Of a stretch of 43,139 nt of DNA, positions 32,286 to 41,883 are shown piece after piece. The position numbers and the translations under genes are program-made. Position 1 is the stretch's first letter. Every line of letters begins with the position of its first letter. The stretch is taken from assembly GCA_028697725.1 (NCBI GenBank), contig JAQVEG010000022.1, positions 1 through 43,139 of the forward strand, in the 5' to 3' direction. This DNA comes from Anaerostipes sp. GTDB taxonomy: Bacteria; Bacillota; Clostridia; Lachnospirales; Lachnospiraceae. A model generated the notes under the pieces. That model was given only the letters and a program-made list of their open reading frames with translations. It had not been told where the DNA came from and made no database searches.

Positions 32286-34925
32286 TTAATTTAATTGTTC
32301 TTTTAATGCTTCTGAAACCTTTGCAATGGCATCATCAATTCCTTCTGGTTTTTTTCCACCAGCCTGTGCCATGTTTGGACGTCCACCGCCGCCGCCTCCA
32401 ACAAGACTTGCAATCTCTTTGATTAAGTTCCCAGCATGTGCTCCTGCTTTCATTGCTCCATCTGTAGCCATTGCAACCAAGAATACTTTTCCTCCAAGAC
32501 TCGATGCTAATACAACCACACCTTCTCCTAGCTTTTCTTTTAAAGAATCTCCTAAATCACGAAGACCATTCATATCCACATCAGCAACCTTTGCAGCAAG
32601 AAGCTTTACTCCAGCTACTTCTATGACTTGATCCATAACATCTCCAAGAGCATCTTTTGCAAGTTTACTCTTTAATGATTCATTTTCACTTTGAAGTGAC
32701 TTCACTTCACTCATTAATGATTCTAAACGTCCAAGCAATTGATTTCTTGTTGATTTTACAAGTTTAGCTGCTTGATCTAACTGAGCCTCTAACTTATCAT
32801 AATAATCAAAAACTCCCTGATCTGTAACTGCTTCAATTCTACGAACCCCAGCAGCTACTCCTGTCTCTGATAAAATCTTAAATGCAGTGATGATTCCCGT
32901 ATTCTTAATATGTGTTCCACCACAAAGTTCCACAGAGAAATCTCCCATAGAAACAACACGTACTTCATCTCCGTATTTCTCACCAAACAGTGCCATAGCC
33001 CCAGTTTCTTTTGCTTCATCCATAGACATAACTTTAGTTTCCACTGGAAGATTTGCAGCAATTTTTTCATTTACAATGGCTTCAACTTTTTCAATCTCTT
33101 CTGGTGTCATTGCCTCAAAGTGAGTAAAATCAAAACGCAAGTGCTTTGCATTGTTGCTTGAACCTGCTTGTTCTACATGGTTGCCTAATACTTCACGCAG
33201 TGCTTTTTGTAATAAGTGAGTGGCACTATGATTCTTTCCAGTCAACTGGCGGTTCTTCTCATCTACCTCTAAAGAAACCTTATCTCCCATATTAAATTCA
33301 TTATTCACTACAGTTCCAACGTGACCAATTTTACCACCAGATAACTTTACTACATCCTCCACTTGAAATAATGCATCTCCAAGGGTAATCACACCTTTAT
33401 CAGCTTCTTGACCACCGCTAGTTGCATAAAACGGTGTTTCATTTACAATGATAGTTCCCTTATCACCTTTTGAAAGATTTCCCACAACTTCAGTATTTGT
33501 TGTCATGGCAATAATCTCTGACTCACATTTTAATGCGTCATATCCAATAAATGTTGACGTCATTCCTGGGTCTAGTTCTTCATACACAGTTGCATCAGCA
33601 CCCATATAGTTTGTCTCTTTTCGTGCGTCTCTAGCCTTCTGTCTTTGTTCTTCCATAGCTTCTTTAAATCCAGCTTCATCTACAGACAAACCTTTTTCTT
33701 CTAAAATCTCAATAGTAAGGTCTAGTGGAAATCCATAAGTATCGTATAACTTAAATGCATCCGTTCCAGAAAGTTCTTTCCTTCCATCTTTTACTAATGC
33801 TTCTTCCATGTCATTTAAAATCTCAAGTCCCTGGTCAATTGTCTTATTAAACTTTTCTTCTTCCTGTGTTAATACTTTATAAATAAATTCTGCCTTTTCT
33901 CCAAGTTCTGGATATCCATCTTTAGATTCAGCAATCACAGTTTTGCTTAAATCTGCTAAAAATAACTCCTTAATTCCAAGCATACGTCCATGGCGAGCCC
34001 CACGACGAATCAAACGCCGAAGAACATATCCACGCCCTTCATTGGATGGCATAATTCCATCACTAATCATAAATGTTGCAGAACGAATATGATCTGTAAT
34101 AACACGAATAGAAACATCTGTCTTATCATCTTCTTCGTATTGAACCTTAGCAACTTCACAAATTTTATCGCGAATTGCTTTGATGGTATCTACATCAAAA
34201 ATAGAATCTACTTCCTGTACTACCACTGCAAGACGTTCTAATCCCATTCCCGTATCTATATTTTTCTTTTCAAGTTCTGTATAATTGCCTTTTCCATCAT
34301 TGTCAAACTGGGTAAATACATTGTTCCAAACCTCCATATAACGGTCACATTCACATCCAACCGTACAATCTGGTTCTCCACATCCGTACTTTTCTCCTCT
34401 GTCATAATAAATCTCTGAACATGGTCCACAAGGTCCTGATCCATGCTCCCAGAAATTATCTTCCTTTCCAAAACGGAAAATTCGCTCTGGTGCAATTCCA
34501 ATCTCACTCTCCCAAATTGCAAAAGCCTCATCATCCTCTAAATAAACAGATGGATATAAGCGGTCTGGATCTAATCCAACTACTTTGGTTAAAAATTCCC
34601 ATGACCATGCAATAGCCTCGTGTTTAAAATAATCTCCAAACGAAAAGTTTCCAAGCATCTCAAAGAAAGTACCATGTCTTGCTGTCTTACCAACATTCTC
34701 AATATCTCCTGTACGGATACACTTTTGGCATGTAGTAACTCTTGTCTTTGGTGGCACTTCCTGTCCTGTAAAATATGGTTTTAAAGGTGCCATACCAGCA
34801 TTAATTAACAGTAAACTATTGTCATTCTTTGGAACAAGAGAAAAACTGTCCATAATTAAATGCTCTTTACTTTCAAAGAACTCCAGAAACATCTTTCTAA
34901 GTTCATTCACTCCATATGACTTCAA
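32286..34925 (-). CDS. alaS: Alanyl-tRNA synthetase, 879 aa, TTG start
   Basis: Charges tRNA-Ala. Class II motifs are seen at the N-terminus (FFEMLGNFSFGDYFK, GSGPCGPCSEIYYD). The editing site has HSATH, with the zinc-binding CGGTH in VELCGGTHIKNTG. The Gly-rich C-terminal DHHA1 motif LVGGGGGGRPNMAQAGG is present. The first codon is TTG at 34923-34925, 8 bases after AGGAGG; the frame before it holds no better start. No T-box leader is evident upstream. Confidence 0.97.
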   Translation of the reverse strand: MKSYGVNELRKMFLEFFESKEHLIMDSFSLVPKNDNSLLLINAGMAPLKPYFTGQEVPPKTRVTTCQKCIRTGDIENVGKTARHGTFFEMLGNFSFGDYFKHEAIAWSWEFLTKVVGLDPDRLYPSVYLEDDEAFAIWESEIGIAPERIFRFGKEDNFWEHGSGPCGPCSEIYYDRGEKYGCGEPDCTVGCECDRYMEVWNNVFTQFDNDGKGNYTELEKKNIDTGMGLERLAVVVQEVDSIFDVDTIKAIRDKICEVAKVQYEEDDKTDVSIRVITDHIRSATFMISDGIMPSNEGRGYVLRRLIRRGARHGRMLGIKELFLADLSKTVIAESKDGYPELGEKAEFIYKVLTQEEEKFNKTIDQGLEILNDMEEALVKDGRKELSGTDAFKLYDTYGFPLDLTIEILEEKGLSVDEAGFKEAMEEQRQKARDARKETNYMGADATVYEELDPGMTSTFIGYDALKCESEIIAMTTNTEVVGNLSKGDKGTIIVNETPFYATSGGQEADKGVITLGDALFQVEDVVKLSGGKIGHVGTVVNNEFNMGDKVSLEVDEKNRQLTGKNHSATHLLQKALREVLGNHVEQAGSSNNAKHLRFDFTHFEAMTPEEIEKVEAIVNEKIAANLPVETKVMSMDEAKETGAMALFGEKYGDEVRVVSMGDFSVELCGGTHIKNTGIITAFKILSETGVAAGVRRIEAVTDQGVFDYYDKLEAQLDQAAKLVKSTRNQLLGRLESLMSEVKSLQSENESLKSKLAKDALGDVMDQVIEVAGVKLLAAKVADVDMNGLRDLGDSLKEKLGEGVVVLASSLGGKVFLVAMATDGAMKAGAHAGNLIKEIASLVGGGGGGRPNMAQAGGKKPEGIDDAIAKVSEALKEQLN

Positions 34926-34984
34926 ATTCTTATCCTCCTAGTTCTATTATCAATTTTCTCATAAATCTAATACTTGTTTGAACA

Positions 34985-35015
34985 GAAAAGAAAACCTCTA
35001 TAACCGTTATAGAGG
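34985..35015 (-). terminator. Terminator upstream of alaS
   Basis: The stem CCTCTATAAC/GTTATAGAGG (34995-35015) is followed on the minus strand by TTTTCTTTTC. It ends the unit of the small membrane protein gene before alaS. Confidence 0.85.
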
Positions 35016-35025
35016 CTTTCTCACT

Positions 35026-35163
35026 TTAAGCATCTTGCTCACTTTTTGCCTTTTTATTCAATGCCAGCTTTCTTCCAACGAAAATTCCGCCGCCTGCACC
35101 AACAACAATTAAAAAAACAAATTTAATAAGATACGTAACTAATTCCGAAAAATATGCGTGCAT
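35026..35163 (-). CDS. Small membrane protein, 45 aa
   Basis: A 45-codon frame starts MHAYFSELVTYLIKFVFL and holds one membrane helix with a Gly-rich end (IVVGAGGGIFVG), then a basic tail (RKLALNKKAKSEQDA). AAAGGAGG lies 6 bases before the ATG at 35163 (a second ATG is immediately upstream). It has its own promoter and terminator. The pattern is like small one-helix proteins common in Lachnospiraceae; function unknown. Confidence 0.8.
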   Translation of the reverse strand: MHAYFSELVTYLIKFVFLIVVGAGGGIFVGRKLALNKKAKSEQDA

Positions 35164-35241
35164 CATACGCCTCCTTTATCTGAAACGCAAATTCAAGGCT
35201 GCCGAAGCTTCCTTGGTTATATCACATTTACTCATGTGGCA

Positions 35242-35270
35242 ATTATATCAAATCACAGATAGAAAAACAA
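35242..35270 (-). promoter_or_regulatory. Promoter of the small membrane protein gene
   Basis: On the minus strand -35 TTGTTT (35265-35270), 17 bases, -10 TATAAT (35242-35247). It sits directly after the hisI stop, about 80 bases before the gene. The transcript leader can form CAAGG/CCTTG around 35192-35213. Confidence 0.6.
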
Positions 35271-35272
35271 TG

Positions 35273-35614
35273 TTATTTTTCTTCGGTACAAATCTCTGTA
35301 AAGAAACAAGTACGATTTCCCGTATGACATGCCGCTCCCACTTGTTCAACCTTAGCAAGAAGAGTATCTTTATCACAATCGATTACCAATGACTTTACAT
35401 ATTGATAATGCCCAGAAGTATCTCCTTTTACCCAGAGTTCATCACGACTTCGACTATAATATGTCATAATTCCAGTTTCTATGGTTTTGTCAAAGGCTTC
35501 TTTGGTCATATATGCAACCATAAGCACTTCATTATTCTCAAAATCTTGTGTAACTACAGTCAACATTCCATCACTGTTTTGTTTAAAATCTTCAAATTTC
35601 ATAGAGCTTTCCAT
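35273..35614 (-). CDS. hisI: Phosphoribosyl-AMP cyclohydrolase, 113 aa
   Basis: The metal and active-site motifs [18 protein letters not shown] and [19 protein letters not shown] (a conserved Cys pair region) identify HisI. No HisE domain is fused. Its ATG shares a base with the stop of hisB (TAATG), so it is coupled. An AAAGGAG site precedes the start MESSMK. Confidence 0.96.
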   Translation of the reverse strand: MESSMKFEDFKQNSDGMLTVVTQDFENNEVLMVAYMTKEAFDKTIETGIMTYYSRSRDELWVKGDTSGHYQYVKSLVIDCDKDTLLAKVEQVGAACHTGNRTCFFTEICTEEK

Positions 35615-36201
35615 TATAAAGCTCCTTTCGTAGACAATACATCTGTTATTCTTGAATCAATACTGGTTGCCTCATCTAAAGCTTTGGCAAATGATTTAAA
35701 TAATGCTTCGATTAAGTGATGATTATTAAAACCATTGATTCGTTTCAAATGAAGATTCATTCCACAACTGTAAGATACAGCATAAAAGAATTCTCTTACC
35801 ATCTCTGTGTCAAATTCTCCTACACGCTCCACTGTAAAATCACAGTCCATACATAAATAAGGACGTCCTGATAAATCAAGGGAAGCCAGCATCAATGTTT
35901 CATCCATAGGCAAAATAAAGGATCCAAAACGTTTGATTCCCTTTTTGTCACCAATGGCTGCTTTTATACATTCTCCAAGTACAATCCCTGTATCTTCGAT
36001 TGTATGATGACAGTCCACTTCCAAATCTCCATGTACTTGAACATCCAAATCAAAAAAACCATGTTTTGCAAAACAAGTTAGCATATGATCAAAGAAACCT
36101 ATTCCTGTTGAAATATTTGAATTTCCTGATCCGTCAATGTTAAATTTTACTTGAATCTGAGTTTCACTGGTATTTCTTGTTAATTCTGAAGTACGGCTCA
36201 T
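35614..36201 (-). CDS. hisB: Imidazoleglycerol-phosphate dehydratase, 195 aa
   Basis: Two metal motifs are seen: [13 protein letters not shown] and [15 protein letters not shown]. No phosphatase domain is fused, unlike E. coli HisB. The start MSRTSEL at 36201 is preferred over one two codons upstream because AAGGA is 8 bases before it. Confidence 0.96.
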   Translation of the reverse strand: MSRTSELTRNTSETQIQVKFNIDGSGNSNISTGIGFFDHMLTCFAKHGFFDLDVQVHGDLEVDCHHTIEDTGIVLGECIKAAIGDKKGIKRFGSFILPMDETLMLASLDLSGRPYLCMDCDFTVERVGEFDTEMVREFFYAVSYSCGMNLHLKRINGFNNHHLIEALFKSFAKALDEATSIDSRITDVLSTKGAL

Positions 36202-36214
36202 AATCATTTCCTTT

Positions 36215-37510
36215 CTACTTGTCTTCGAATCTTACCCGAATTGAATTGGCATGTGCTGTTAACTCTTCCTTTGTTGCAAATGTAATAATATCTTTATGTA
36301 CTGGCTCTAAAGCTTCTCTTGAATAATATACAACACTGGATTTCTTAATAAAATCGTCTACGCTTAATGGTGAAAAGAACTTTGCAGTTCCGTTGGTTGG
36401 AAGTACATGATTTGGTCCTGCAAAATAGTCTCCCAAAGGTTCACAGCTGTATTCTCCAATAAAGATTGCTCCTGCATTCTTTATTCTTGTCATAATATCA
36501 AAAGGATTGGCTGTCATAATTTCTAAATGTTCTGAGGCAATGGCATTGGCAACATCAACAGCCTCTGTCATATCCTTTGCAATTAAAATATATCCAAAAT
36601 CTTGTAAAGATTTTTCCATAATTTCAGTTCTGGATAACTCCTGAACAAATGCTTCCACCTGCTTTGAAACTTCCTTAGCTAATGTCTCACTTGTCGTAAC
36701 TAAAATGGCACTTGCCATTTCATCATGCTCTGCCTGAGACAATAAATCTGCAGCCACATATCTTGGATTGGCTGTCTCATCAGCTAATACAAGAATCTCA
36801 CTTGGTCCTGCAATGGAATCGATACTTACGTTTCCATAAACTGCTTTCTTGGCTAATGCAACATAAATATTTCCTGGACCAACAATCTTATCAACTTTTG
36901 GAATACTCTCAGTTCCATATGCAAGTGCTGCAATTGCCTGAGCCCCTCCAACTTTAAATACTCTGGTAGCTCCTGCTTCTTTTGCTGCTACAAGGGTGTT
37001 TATGTTTACCTTACCATCAGCACCTGGCGGTGTTACCATAATAATCTCTTCAACGCCAGCAACATGAGCTGGTACAATATTCATTAAAACAGAAGAAGGA
37101 TATACTGCTTTCCCTCCTGGAACATAAACTCCACACTTTGCGATTGGTGTGACTTTTTGTCCTAACATAATTCCTGTCTCTTTACTGTCAAACCAGCTAT
37201 TTTGTATCTGCTTTTCATGGAATTCACGAATATTTTTAATGGCCTTACGAATTACGTCCACAAGTTCATCATCTACTAAATCATAAGCTTCTTGAATCTC
37301 TGCTTCCGTAACTTCTATATTATCTTTATTTATATCTGCTTTATCAAATTTCTTTGTATATTCAAAAACAGCTTCATCTCTGCGAGTCTTCACATCGTCA
37401 ATCATAGCATTCACTTGTGCCTGATATGAGTCATAGTGATTTGGACTTCTTTTAAGTAAATCATTTAAAATGTCTGCAATTGAATCTTCATTCACCTTTA
37501 CTGTTCTCAT
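36215..37510 (-). CDS. hisD: Histidinol dehydrogenase, 431 aa
   Basis: Catalyses the last two oxidations to histidine. Motifs: GQKVTPIAKCGVYVPGGKA, VGPGNIYVALAKKAV, and DLLSQAEHDEMASAILVT with the zinc and catalytic residues. The gene follows hisG by 8 bases and has a GAGGTAATT site. Confidence 0.97.
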   Translation of the reverse strand: MRTVKVNEDSIADILNDLLKRSPNHYDSYQAQVNAMIDDVKTRRDEAVFEYTKKFDKADINKDNIEVTEAEIQEAYDLVDDELVDVIRKAIKNIREFHEKQIQNSWFDSKETGIMLGQKVTPIAKCGVYVPGGKAVYPSSVLMNIVPAHVAGVEEIIMVTPPGADGKVNINTLVAAKEAGATRVFKVGGAQAIAALAYGTESIPKVDKIVGPGNIYVALAKKAVYGNVSIDSIAGPSEILVLADETANPRYVAADLLSQAEHDEMASAILVTTSETLAKEVSKQVEAFVQELSRTEIMEKSLQDFGYILIAKDMTEAVDVANAIASEHLEIMTANPFDIMTRIKNAGAIFIGEYSCEPLGDYFAGPNHVLPTNGTAKFFSPLSVDDFIKKSSVVYYSREALEPVHKDIITFATKEELTAHANSIRVRFEDK

Positions 37511-37518
37511 AATTACCT

Positions 37519-38166
37519 CTATTTCTTCTCGTCTAATAACTGTTTCAATGAAACTACAATCTTACTGATTCTTTCCTGTTCCATTCTCTGGCTTACTTGA
37601 TTTACAACCATACGAGCCGACAATGGACAAATCTCTTCCAATACTTCTAACCCATTCTCACGAAGCGTTGAGCCTGTTTCTACAATATCAACAATCACTT
37701 CTGAAAGTCCTACAATTGGAGCTAATTCTACTGAACCATTTAATTTTACAATTTCAACGGTTTGTAACTTCTTATTGTAGAAGTATTCTTTTGCAATATG
37801 AGGATATTTTGAAGCAACACGAATCAATTCGTTCCCTGATAAATACTTCTTTGCTTCCTTTGGACCACATACACACATCTTGCATGCTCCAAACCCTAAG
37901 TCTAATACTTCATATAAATTACGGCCTTCTTCCAAAATTGTATCTTTTCCTACCACACCAATATCTGCTGCTCCATACTCAACATAGGTAGGAACATCAC
38001 TGGCTTTTGATAAAAAGAACTTTAATTTTAATTCTTCGTTCACAAAGATTAATTTTCTTGTTTTTTCATCTTTCATCTCTTCGCATGTAATTCCAATCTG
38101 CTCAAGCAAAGATAATGTCTTCTTAGCCAATCGTCCTTTGGCCAATGCAAATGTTAAATATCTCAT
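37519..38166 (-). CDS. hisG: ATP phosphoribosyltransferase, short form, 215 aa
   Basis: First step of histidine synthesis. The catalytic domain begins [21 protein letters not shown], with [11 protein letters not shown] and [10 protein letters not shown] motifs. The C-terminal regulatory domain of long HisG is absent, so it needs HisZ, which is encoded directly upstream. Confidence 0.96.
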   Translation of the reverse strand: MRYLTFALAKGRLAKKTLSLLEQIGITCEEMKDEKTRKLIFVNEELKLKFFLSKASDVPTYVEYGAADIGVVGKDTILEEGRNLYEVLDLGFGACKMCVCGPKEAKKYLSGNELIRVASKYPHIAKEYFYNKKLQTVEIVKLNGSVELAPIVGLSEVIVDIVETGSTLRENGLEVLEEICPLSARMVVNQVSQRMEQERISKIVVSLKQLLDEKK

Positions 38167-38167
38167 A

Positions 38168-39424
38168 TTATTTACCCTTCATAAATGCTTCTAAATCTAC
38201 TTTTTCTTCTGTTTTCCCTGCCACATCTACTTTCAACACCTTGGCATCTTCTGTAAAATAAACAACTTGTCCAATCTCATGCTCTTGGGCATAAGAAATA
38301 TAACCAGCAAACTCTTTTTCTTTTCTTTCTAATACAACTGACATATCTTTTTGTCTTTTTGCCTTTGCAAATGACATGGCACTTTTCATCTCTTTATCAT
38401 CATATACTACCATATAATTAGTATCAGCTACATCCATAGAAATCTTTTGACGTTCCATTGCCATCATTAATTCATCAAATACAATGGCAAATCCAATAGA
38501 TGGTGCTTTTTTCCCAAATTGCTCAATTAGATTGTCATAACGCCCACCCTTAAGAACCGCATCTCCTGTTCCATAGGTATAACCTTTAAAAATAATTCCT
38601 GTATAATAATTATGTTTGCTTAACATTCCTAAATCAAAACTTACATATTGTTCTAATCCGTAATTGGTTAGTAAATCATATACATCTCTAAGTCTTTTAA
38701 TTGCATCCTTAGATATAGAATTAGTTACTAATTCATCTGCGTGGTCTAAGATAGAAACATCTCCATTTAATTCGTTGAATTTAAAGAAAACATCTTTTAC
38801 ACTCTGAGGAATTGACAAACCTTCCACAAACTCAATCAATCCAAAGAAATTCTTATTCAAAATCAGTTCACGAAGACTTTCTTTCGTGTCATTATCTTGA
38901 ATAAATTCACATAATCCCTGAAAAAATCCTACTTCTCCAATGGAGATACGAAAATCTGTAAGTCCAGCGGCAAGAAGCATCTCAATTGCCATGGCAATTG
39001 ATTCTCCATCTCCCTGAACCGATGAATCATTGATCAGCTCTGCACCTAATTGACAAGTTTCCTTCAGCTTCAGCTGATAACTTGAATTGTTCAAAAAAAC
39101 ACTGCCAACATAAGACAAACGAAGAGGCATCTCTTCCTTATCATAATACTTTGCAACACAACGTGCAATTGATGGTGTAATATCTGGTCTTAATACTAGA
39201 GTATTTCCTTCTCTGTCAAAGAACTTATACATTTCACGAGATGAAACCGTTCCCTTCTCACTGTTAAATATATCAAAAAACTCAAATGTAGGAGTAATAA
39301 TACTCTCATATCCATATAAAGAAAAAACATGTGTCAACTTCTCTTGCAACTTTTGTCTTTTCTTGCTTTCTAATCCATATACATCCCTAACACCCTCAGG
39401 GGTATGTACTCTTTTTTGATTCAT
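38168..39424 (-). CDS. hisZ: ATP phosphoribosyltransferase regulatory subunit HisZ, 418 aa
   Basis: A HisRS-like protein without tRNA charging: [33 protein letters not shown], and [20 protein letters not shown] motifs. The start [11 protein letters not shown] at 39424 has AAAAGGAG 7 bases before it. It is the first gene of the his operon and forms the enzyme with short HisG. The genes hisC, hisH, hisA, hisF and hisE are not in the window. Confidence 0.93.
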   Translation of the reverse strand: MNQKRVHTPEGVRDVYGLESKKRQKLQEKLTHVFSLYGYESIITPTFEFFDIFNSEKGTVSSREMYKFFDREGNTLVLRPDITPSIARCVAKYYDKEEMPLRLSYVGSVFLNNSSYQLKLKETCQLGAELINDSSVQGDGESIAMAIEMLLAAGLTDFRISIGEVGFFQGLCEFIQDNDTKESLRELILNKNFFGLIEFVEGLSIPQSVKDVFFKFNELNGDVSILDHADELVTNSISKDAIKRLRDVYDLLTNYGLEQYVSFDLGMLSKHNYYTGIIFKGYTYGTGDAVLKGGRYDNLIEQFGKKAPSIGFAIVFDELMMAMERQKISMDVADTNYMVVYDDKEMKSAMSFAKAKRQKDMSVVLERKEKEFAGYISYAQEHEIGQVVYFTEDAKVLKVDVAGKTEEKVDLEAFMKGK

Positions 39425-39456
39425 AATCCGCTCCTTTTTCACTTTAGTAAATTAAA

Positions 39457-39474
39457 GTGGTAATTCGCTACCAC
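39457..39474 (-). promoter_or_regulatory. Leader hairpin of the his operon
   Basis: GTGGTA-N6-TACCAC forms a 6-bp hairpin in the untranslated leader between promoter and hisZ ribosome site. It has no poly-T, so it is not a terminator; it may stabilise the message or be chance. Confidence 0.35.
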
Positions 39475-39479
39475 GTGAA

Positions 39480-39518
39480 ACACCCTAGTATCATATCAAT
39501 ACTAGAGTGTTTTGTCAA
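39480..39518 (-). promoter_or_regulatory. his operon promoter with overlapping TrpR/HisR-like operator
   Basis: On the minus strand -35 TTGACA (39513-39518), 17 bases, -10 TATGAT (39490-39495). An inverted repeat ACACCCTAGTAT-N7-ATACTAGAGTGT (39480-39510, one mismatch) covers the spacer and -10. The CTAGT/ACTAG core is like that of TrpR-family operators, and a TrpR-like HisR has been predicted for histidine genes in Firmicutes. Repression by such a protein is inference. Confidence 0.8.
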
Positions 39519-39530
39519 ACAAATTCCTAC

Positions 39531-39932
39531 TTAATGAATGAAATCATCTACATCTTCAATCTCATCTATGTGACTACTTGCTCCATACATATCTCTTCCA
39601 ACAACTCTTTTTGCTGTTCTTTCCTCTTCCACCCATCGGCTGATTGCGTCCTTTACTTCCGATGGATTAGAAACCTTCTCAAGATAAATAACTGAATTAC
39701 TTGAATCCTTCGCAGTTAGCCGAATGGTTCCTGTTCCACAAATTCGATTCCCAAGACTTCTCTCTAATGAAATATCCATAATACGATATAATAAACACTC
39801 TTCTTCACGCACTGTAAAACAACCCGTTGTAAGATATAATCTTTCCTTCTCAATTCGATACTTTGTAAAAGTAATTGGCCACCACAAAAAATGCTTTCGG
39901 TCAGACCAGGTTTTCTTTTCTATATCTAACAT
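39531..39932 (-). CDS. PH-domain protein (YdbT/bPH_2 type), 133 aa
   Basis: MLDIEKKTWSDRKHFLWWPITFTKYRIEKERLYLTTGCFTVREEECLLYRIMDISLERSL has the pattern of the bacterial PH-like domain (bPH_2), WPITFTKYRI then the L-Y-R-I-x-D-(I/V) strand. There is no membrane helix; the last 30 residues are acidic. An AGGAGG site precedes the ATG. The gene has its own promoter, divergent from rqcH. Function unknown. Confidence 0.8.
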   Translation of the reverse strand: MLDIEKKTWSDRKHFLWWPITFTKYRIEKERLYLTTGCFTVREEECLLYRIMDISLERSLGNRICGTGTIRLTAKDSSNSVIYLEKVSNPSEVKDAISRWVEEERTAKRVVGRDMYGASSHIDEIEDVDDFIH

Positions 39933-39963
39933 AATTTTGTCCTCCTAAATCGTAATATGTATT

Positions 39964-40018
39964 ATTATACCTTTTACCCATGATTTGAACAAGACAAAAT
40001 CTTTTTTTGTGTTATAAT
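39964..40018. promoter_or_regulatory. Divergent promoters of the PH-domain gene and rqcH
   Basis: Minus strand: -35 TTGTTC (39987-39992), 17 bases, -10 TATAAT (39964-39969). Plus strand: -10 TATAAT (40013-40018) for rqcH without a good -35 at 16-18 bases. The rqcH message then has a GAGAG/CTCTC hairpin in its leader and a CGGAGG site. Confidence 0.55.
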
Positions 40019-40081
40019 TCATTGAGAGATATCAATATCACTTGGACTCTCTGAAATAAAAAAGCAAACGGAGGTATTATT

Positions 40082-41824
40082 ATGGCATTTGACGGATTTG
40101 TCATTTCAAATATTGTAACAGAATTAAATGAAAATATCTTAAACGGAAGAATTTATAAGATATATCAGCCCGAGCCTGACGAAATCACTCTTGTGATCAA
40201 AAATCAAAAACAAAATATGAGACTGCACTTATCGGCAAGTCCAAGTCTTCCCCTTGTTTATTTAACGGAAGAATCAAAGAAAAATCCAATGCAGGCACCA
40301 AACTTTTGTATGCTTCTTCGGAAACACATTAGTAATGGAAGAATTACATCCATTACTCAGCCTCATTTTGAGAGAATTATCAAATTTACCATTGAACATC
40401 TTAATGAATTAGGTGACGTATGCCAAAAGTATCTCATTGTCGAGATTATGGGAAAACACAGCAATATCATTTTTGTAAATCAAGATAATATGATTTTAGA
40501 CAGTATTAAACATATTTCAGCAAATGTAAGCTCTGTTCGTGAAGTTTTGCCAGGAAGAGTCTATGAATTTCCACCATCCCAAGACAAAATAGATATTTTT
40601 TCTGTTACTTTAGATATTCTCATGGAACAGATTTTAAGCAAACCTCTCAATATATGTAAAGCTTTGTTTTCCTCTATTACCGGTATGAGTCCATTTCTTG
40701 CAAATGAATTATGTTACCGCGCTGAAATTGATGGAAACGCTGCAACAAGTTCATTAACAATAGATGAAAAATCTGCTCTTTACCGCGAGATTGTTCGACT
40801 TAAGGATCAAATAGAAGCAAAAAATTATCAGCCAAATATTATCTATGAGAATGAAGAACCAAAGGAATTTTCATGTTTTCCAATTTATTCTTATGAAAAA
40901 AACACAAAAAAGAATATGGATTCCATTTCTCAAGTGCTAACTTCCTATTATTTAGAAAAAGAGAAGTTTACACGAATCAAACAAAAATCAGCAGATCTTA
41001 GAAAAATTGTTCAAACTGCTTTGGAGCGTACAAGTAAAAAGTATGATTTGCAAATGAAACAGTTAAAAGACACTGAAAAGAGAGAAAAATTCAGAATAAA
41101 TGGCGAATTAATTCAAACTTATGGTCACGAAATTCCAGAAGGTGCAAAGTCATATTCCTGCCTTAATTACTATACAAACGAGGAAGTAACAATAACCCTT
41201 GACGAGACAAAAACTCCTCAGGAAAATTCTCAAAAGTTTTTTTCAAAATATAATAAATTAAAAAGAACCTATGAGGCATTATCCACATTAACCTTAGAGA
41301 CAAAAAGTGATTTGGATCATTTAGAATCTATTGCCTCTGCCCTTTCCCTTGCAGATGATGAACAGGATTTATCAAACATCAAAGATGAATTAATGGATTA
41401 TGGTTATATCAAACGAAAAGGTAAAAAAGGCAATCATAAGTCAGCAAAAACCAAACCACTCCACTTTATTTCTTCGGATGGATTGGATATGTATGTTGGT
41501 AAAAACAACTATCAAAACGATGAGTTGACCTTTAAATTTGCAAATGGTGGTGACTGGTGGTTTCATGCCAAGAATATGCCTGGTTCCCACGTTATTGTAA
41601 AAAGGAAACAAGAAGATATGCTTCCTGATGCCACCTTTGAAGAAGCTGCACGCCTTGCAGCATACTATTCTAATGGTCGTCAGGCTCCTAAAGTTGAAAT
41701 TGATTATGTACAACGAAAGGAACTAAAAAAACCACCAAAAGCAAAACCAGGTTTTGTTATTTACCACACCAACTATTCTATGATGAGTTTCCCCAAAATC
41801 GACGGAATTCAATTTGTAGGTTAA
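40082..41824 (+). CDS. rqcH: RqcH/NFACT ribosome quality control protein, 580 aa
   Basis: Homologue of Rqc2/NEMF; adds alanine tails to peptides stalled on 50S subunits. The N-terminal NFACT-N domain begins MAFDGFVISNIVTELNENIL, with NFCMLLRKHI (74-83). E97-R98 stand where B. subtilis RqcH has D97-R98, a conservative change in a residue pair needed for tRNA binding. A coiled coil lies at about 290-440, and the C-terminal NFACT-R domain has GGDWWFHAKNMPGSHVI. Older annotations call it a fibronectin-binding protein; a dual surface role is not supported by a signal peptide. Confidence 0.95.
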   Translation: MAFDGFVISNIVTELNENILNGRIYKIYQPEPDEITLVIKNQKQNMRLHLSASPSLPLVYLTEESKKNPMQAPNFCMLLRKHISNGRITSITQPHFERIIKFTIEHLNELGDVCQKYLIVEIMGKHSNIIFVNQDNMILDSIKHISANVSSVREVLPGRVYEFPPSQDKIDIFSVTLDILMEQILSKPLNICKALFSSITGMSPFLANELCYRAEIDGNAATSSLTIDEKSALYREIVRLKDQIEAKNYQPNIIYENEEPKEFSCFPIYSYEKNTKKNMDSISQVLTSYYLEKEKFTRIKQKSADLRKIVQTALERTSKKYDLQMKQLKDTEKREKFRINGELIQTYGHEIPEGAKSYSCLNYYTNEEVTITLDETKTPQENSQKFFSKYNKLKRTYEALSTLTLETKSDLDHLESIASALSLADDEQDLSNIKDELMDYGYIKRKGKKGNHKSAKTKPLHFISSDGLDMYVGKNNYQNDELTFKFANGGDWWFHAKNMPGSHVIVKRKQEDMLPDATFEEAARLAAYYSNGRQAPKVEIDYVQRKELKKPPKAKPGFVIYHTNYSMMSFPKIDGIQFVG

Positions 41825-41834
41825 TATTATATAT

Positions 41835-41864
41835 AATAAAACAGCCAATTTCGGCTGTTTTATT
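41835..41864. terminator. Bidirectional terminator between rqcH and spo0A
   Basis: A perfect 12-bp stem, AATAAAACAGCC/GGCTGTTTTATT, with a 6-base loop serves both converging genes. Confidence 0.92.
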
Positions 41865-41883
41865 ATGCTATATTCACTTTGTT

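Noticed and set aside
34926-35272. T-box riboswitch for alaS
   Set aside because: The stretch is filled by the small membrane protein gene and its terminator; no T-box sequence with an antiterminator was found.
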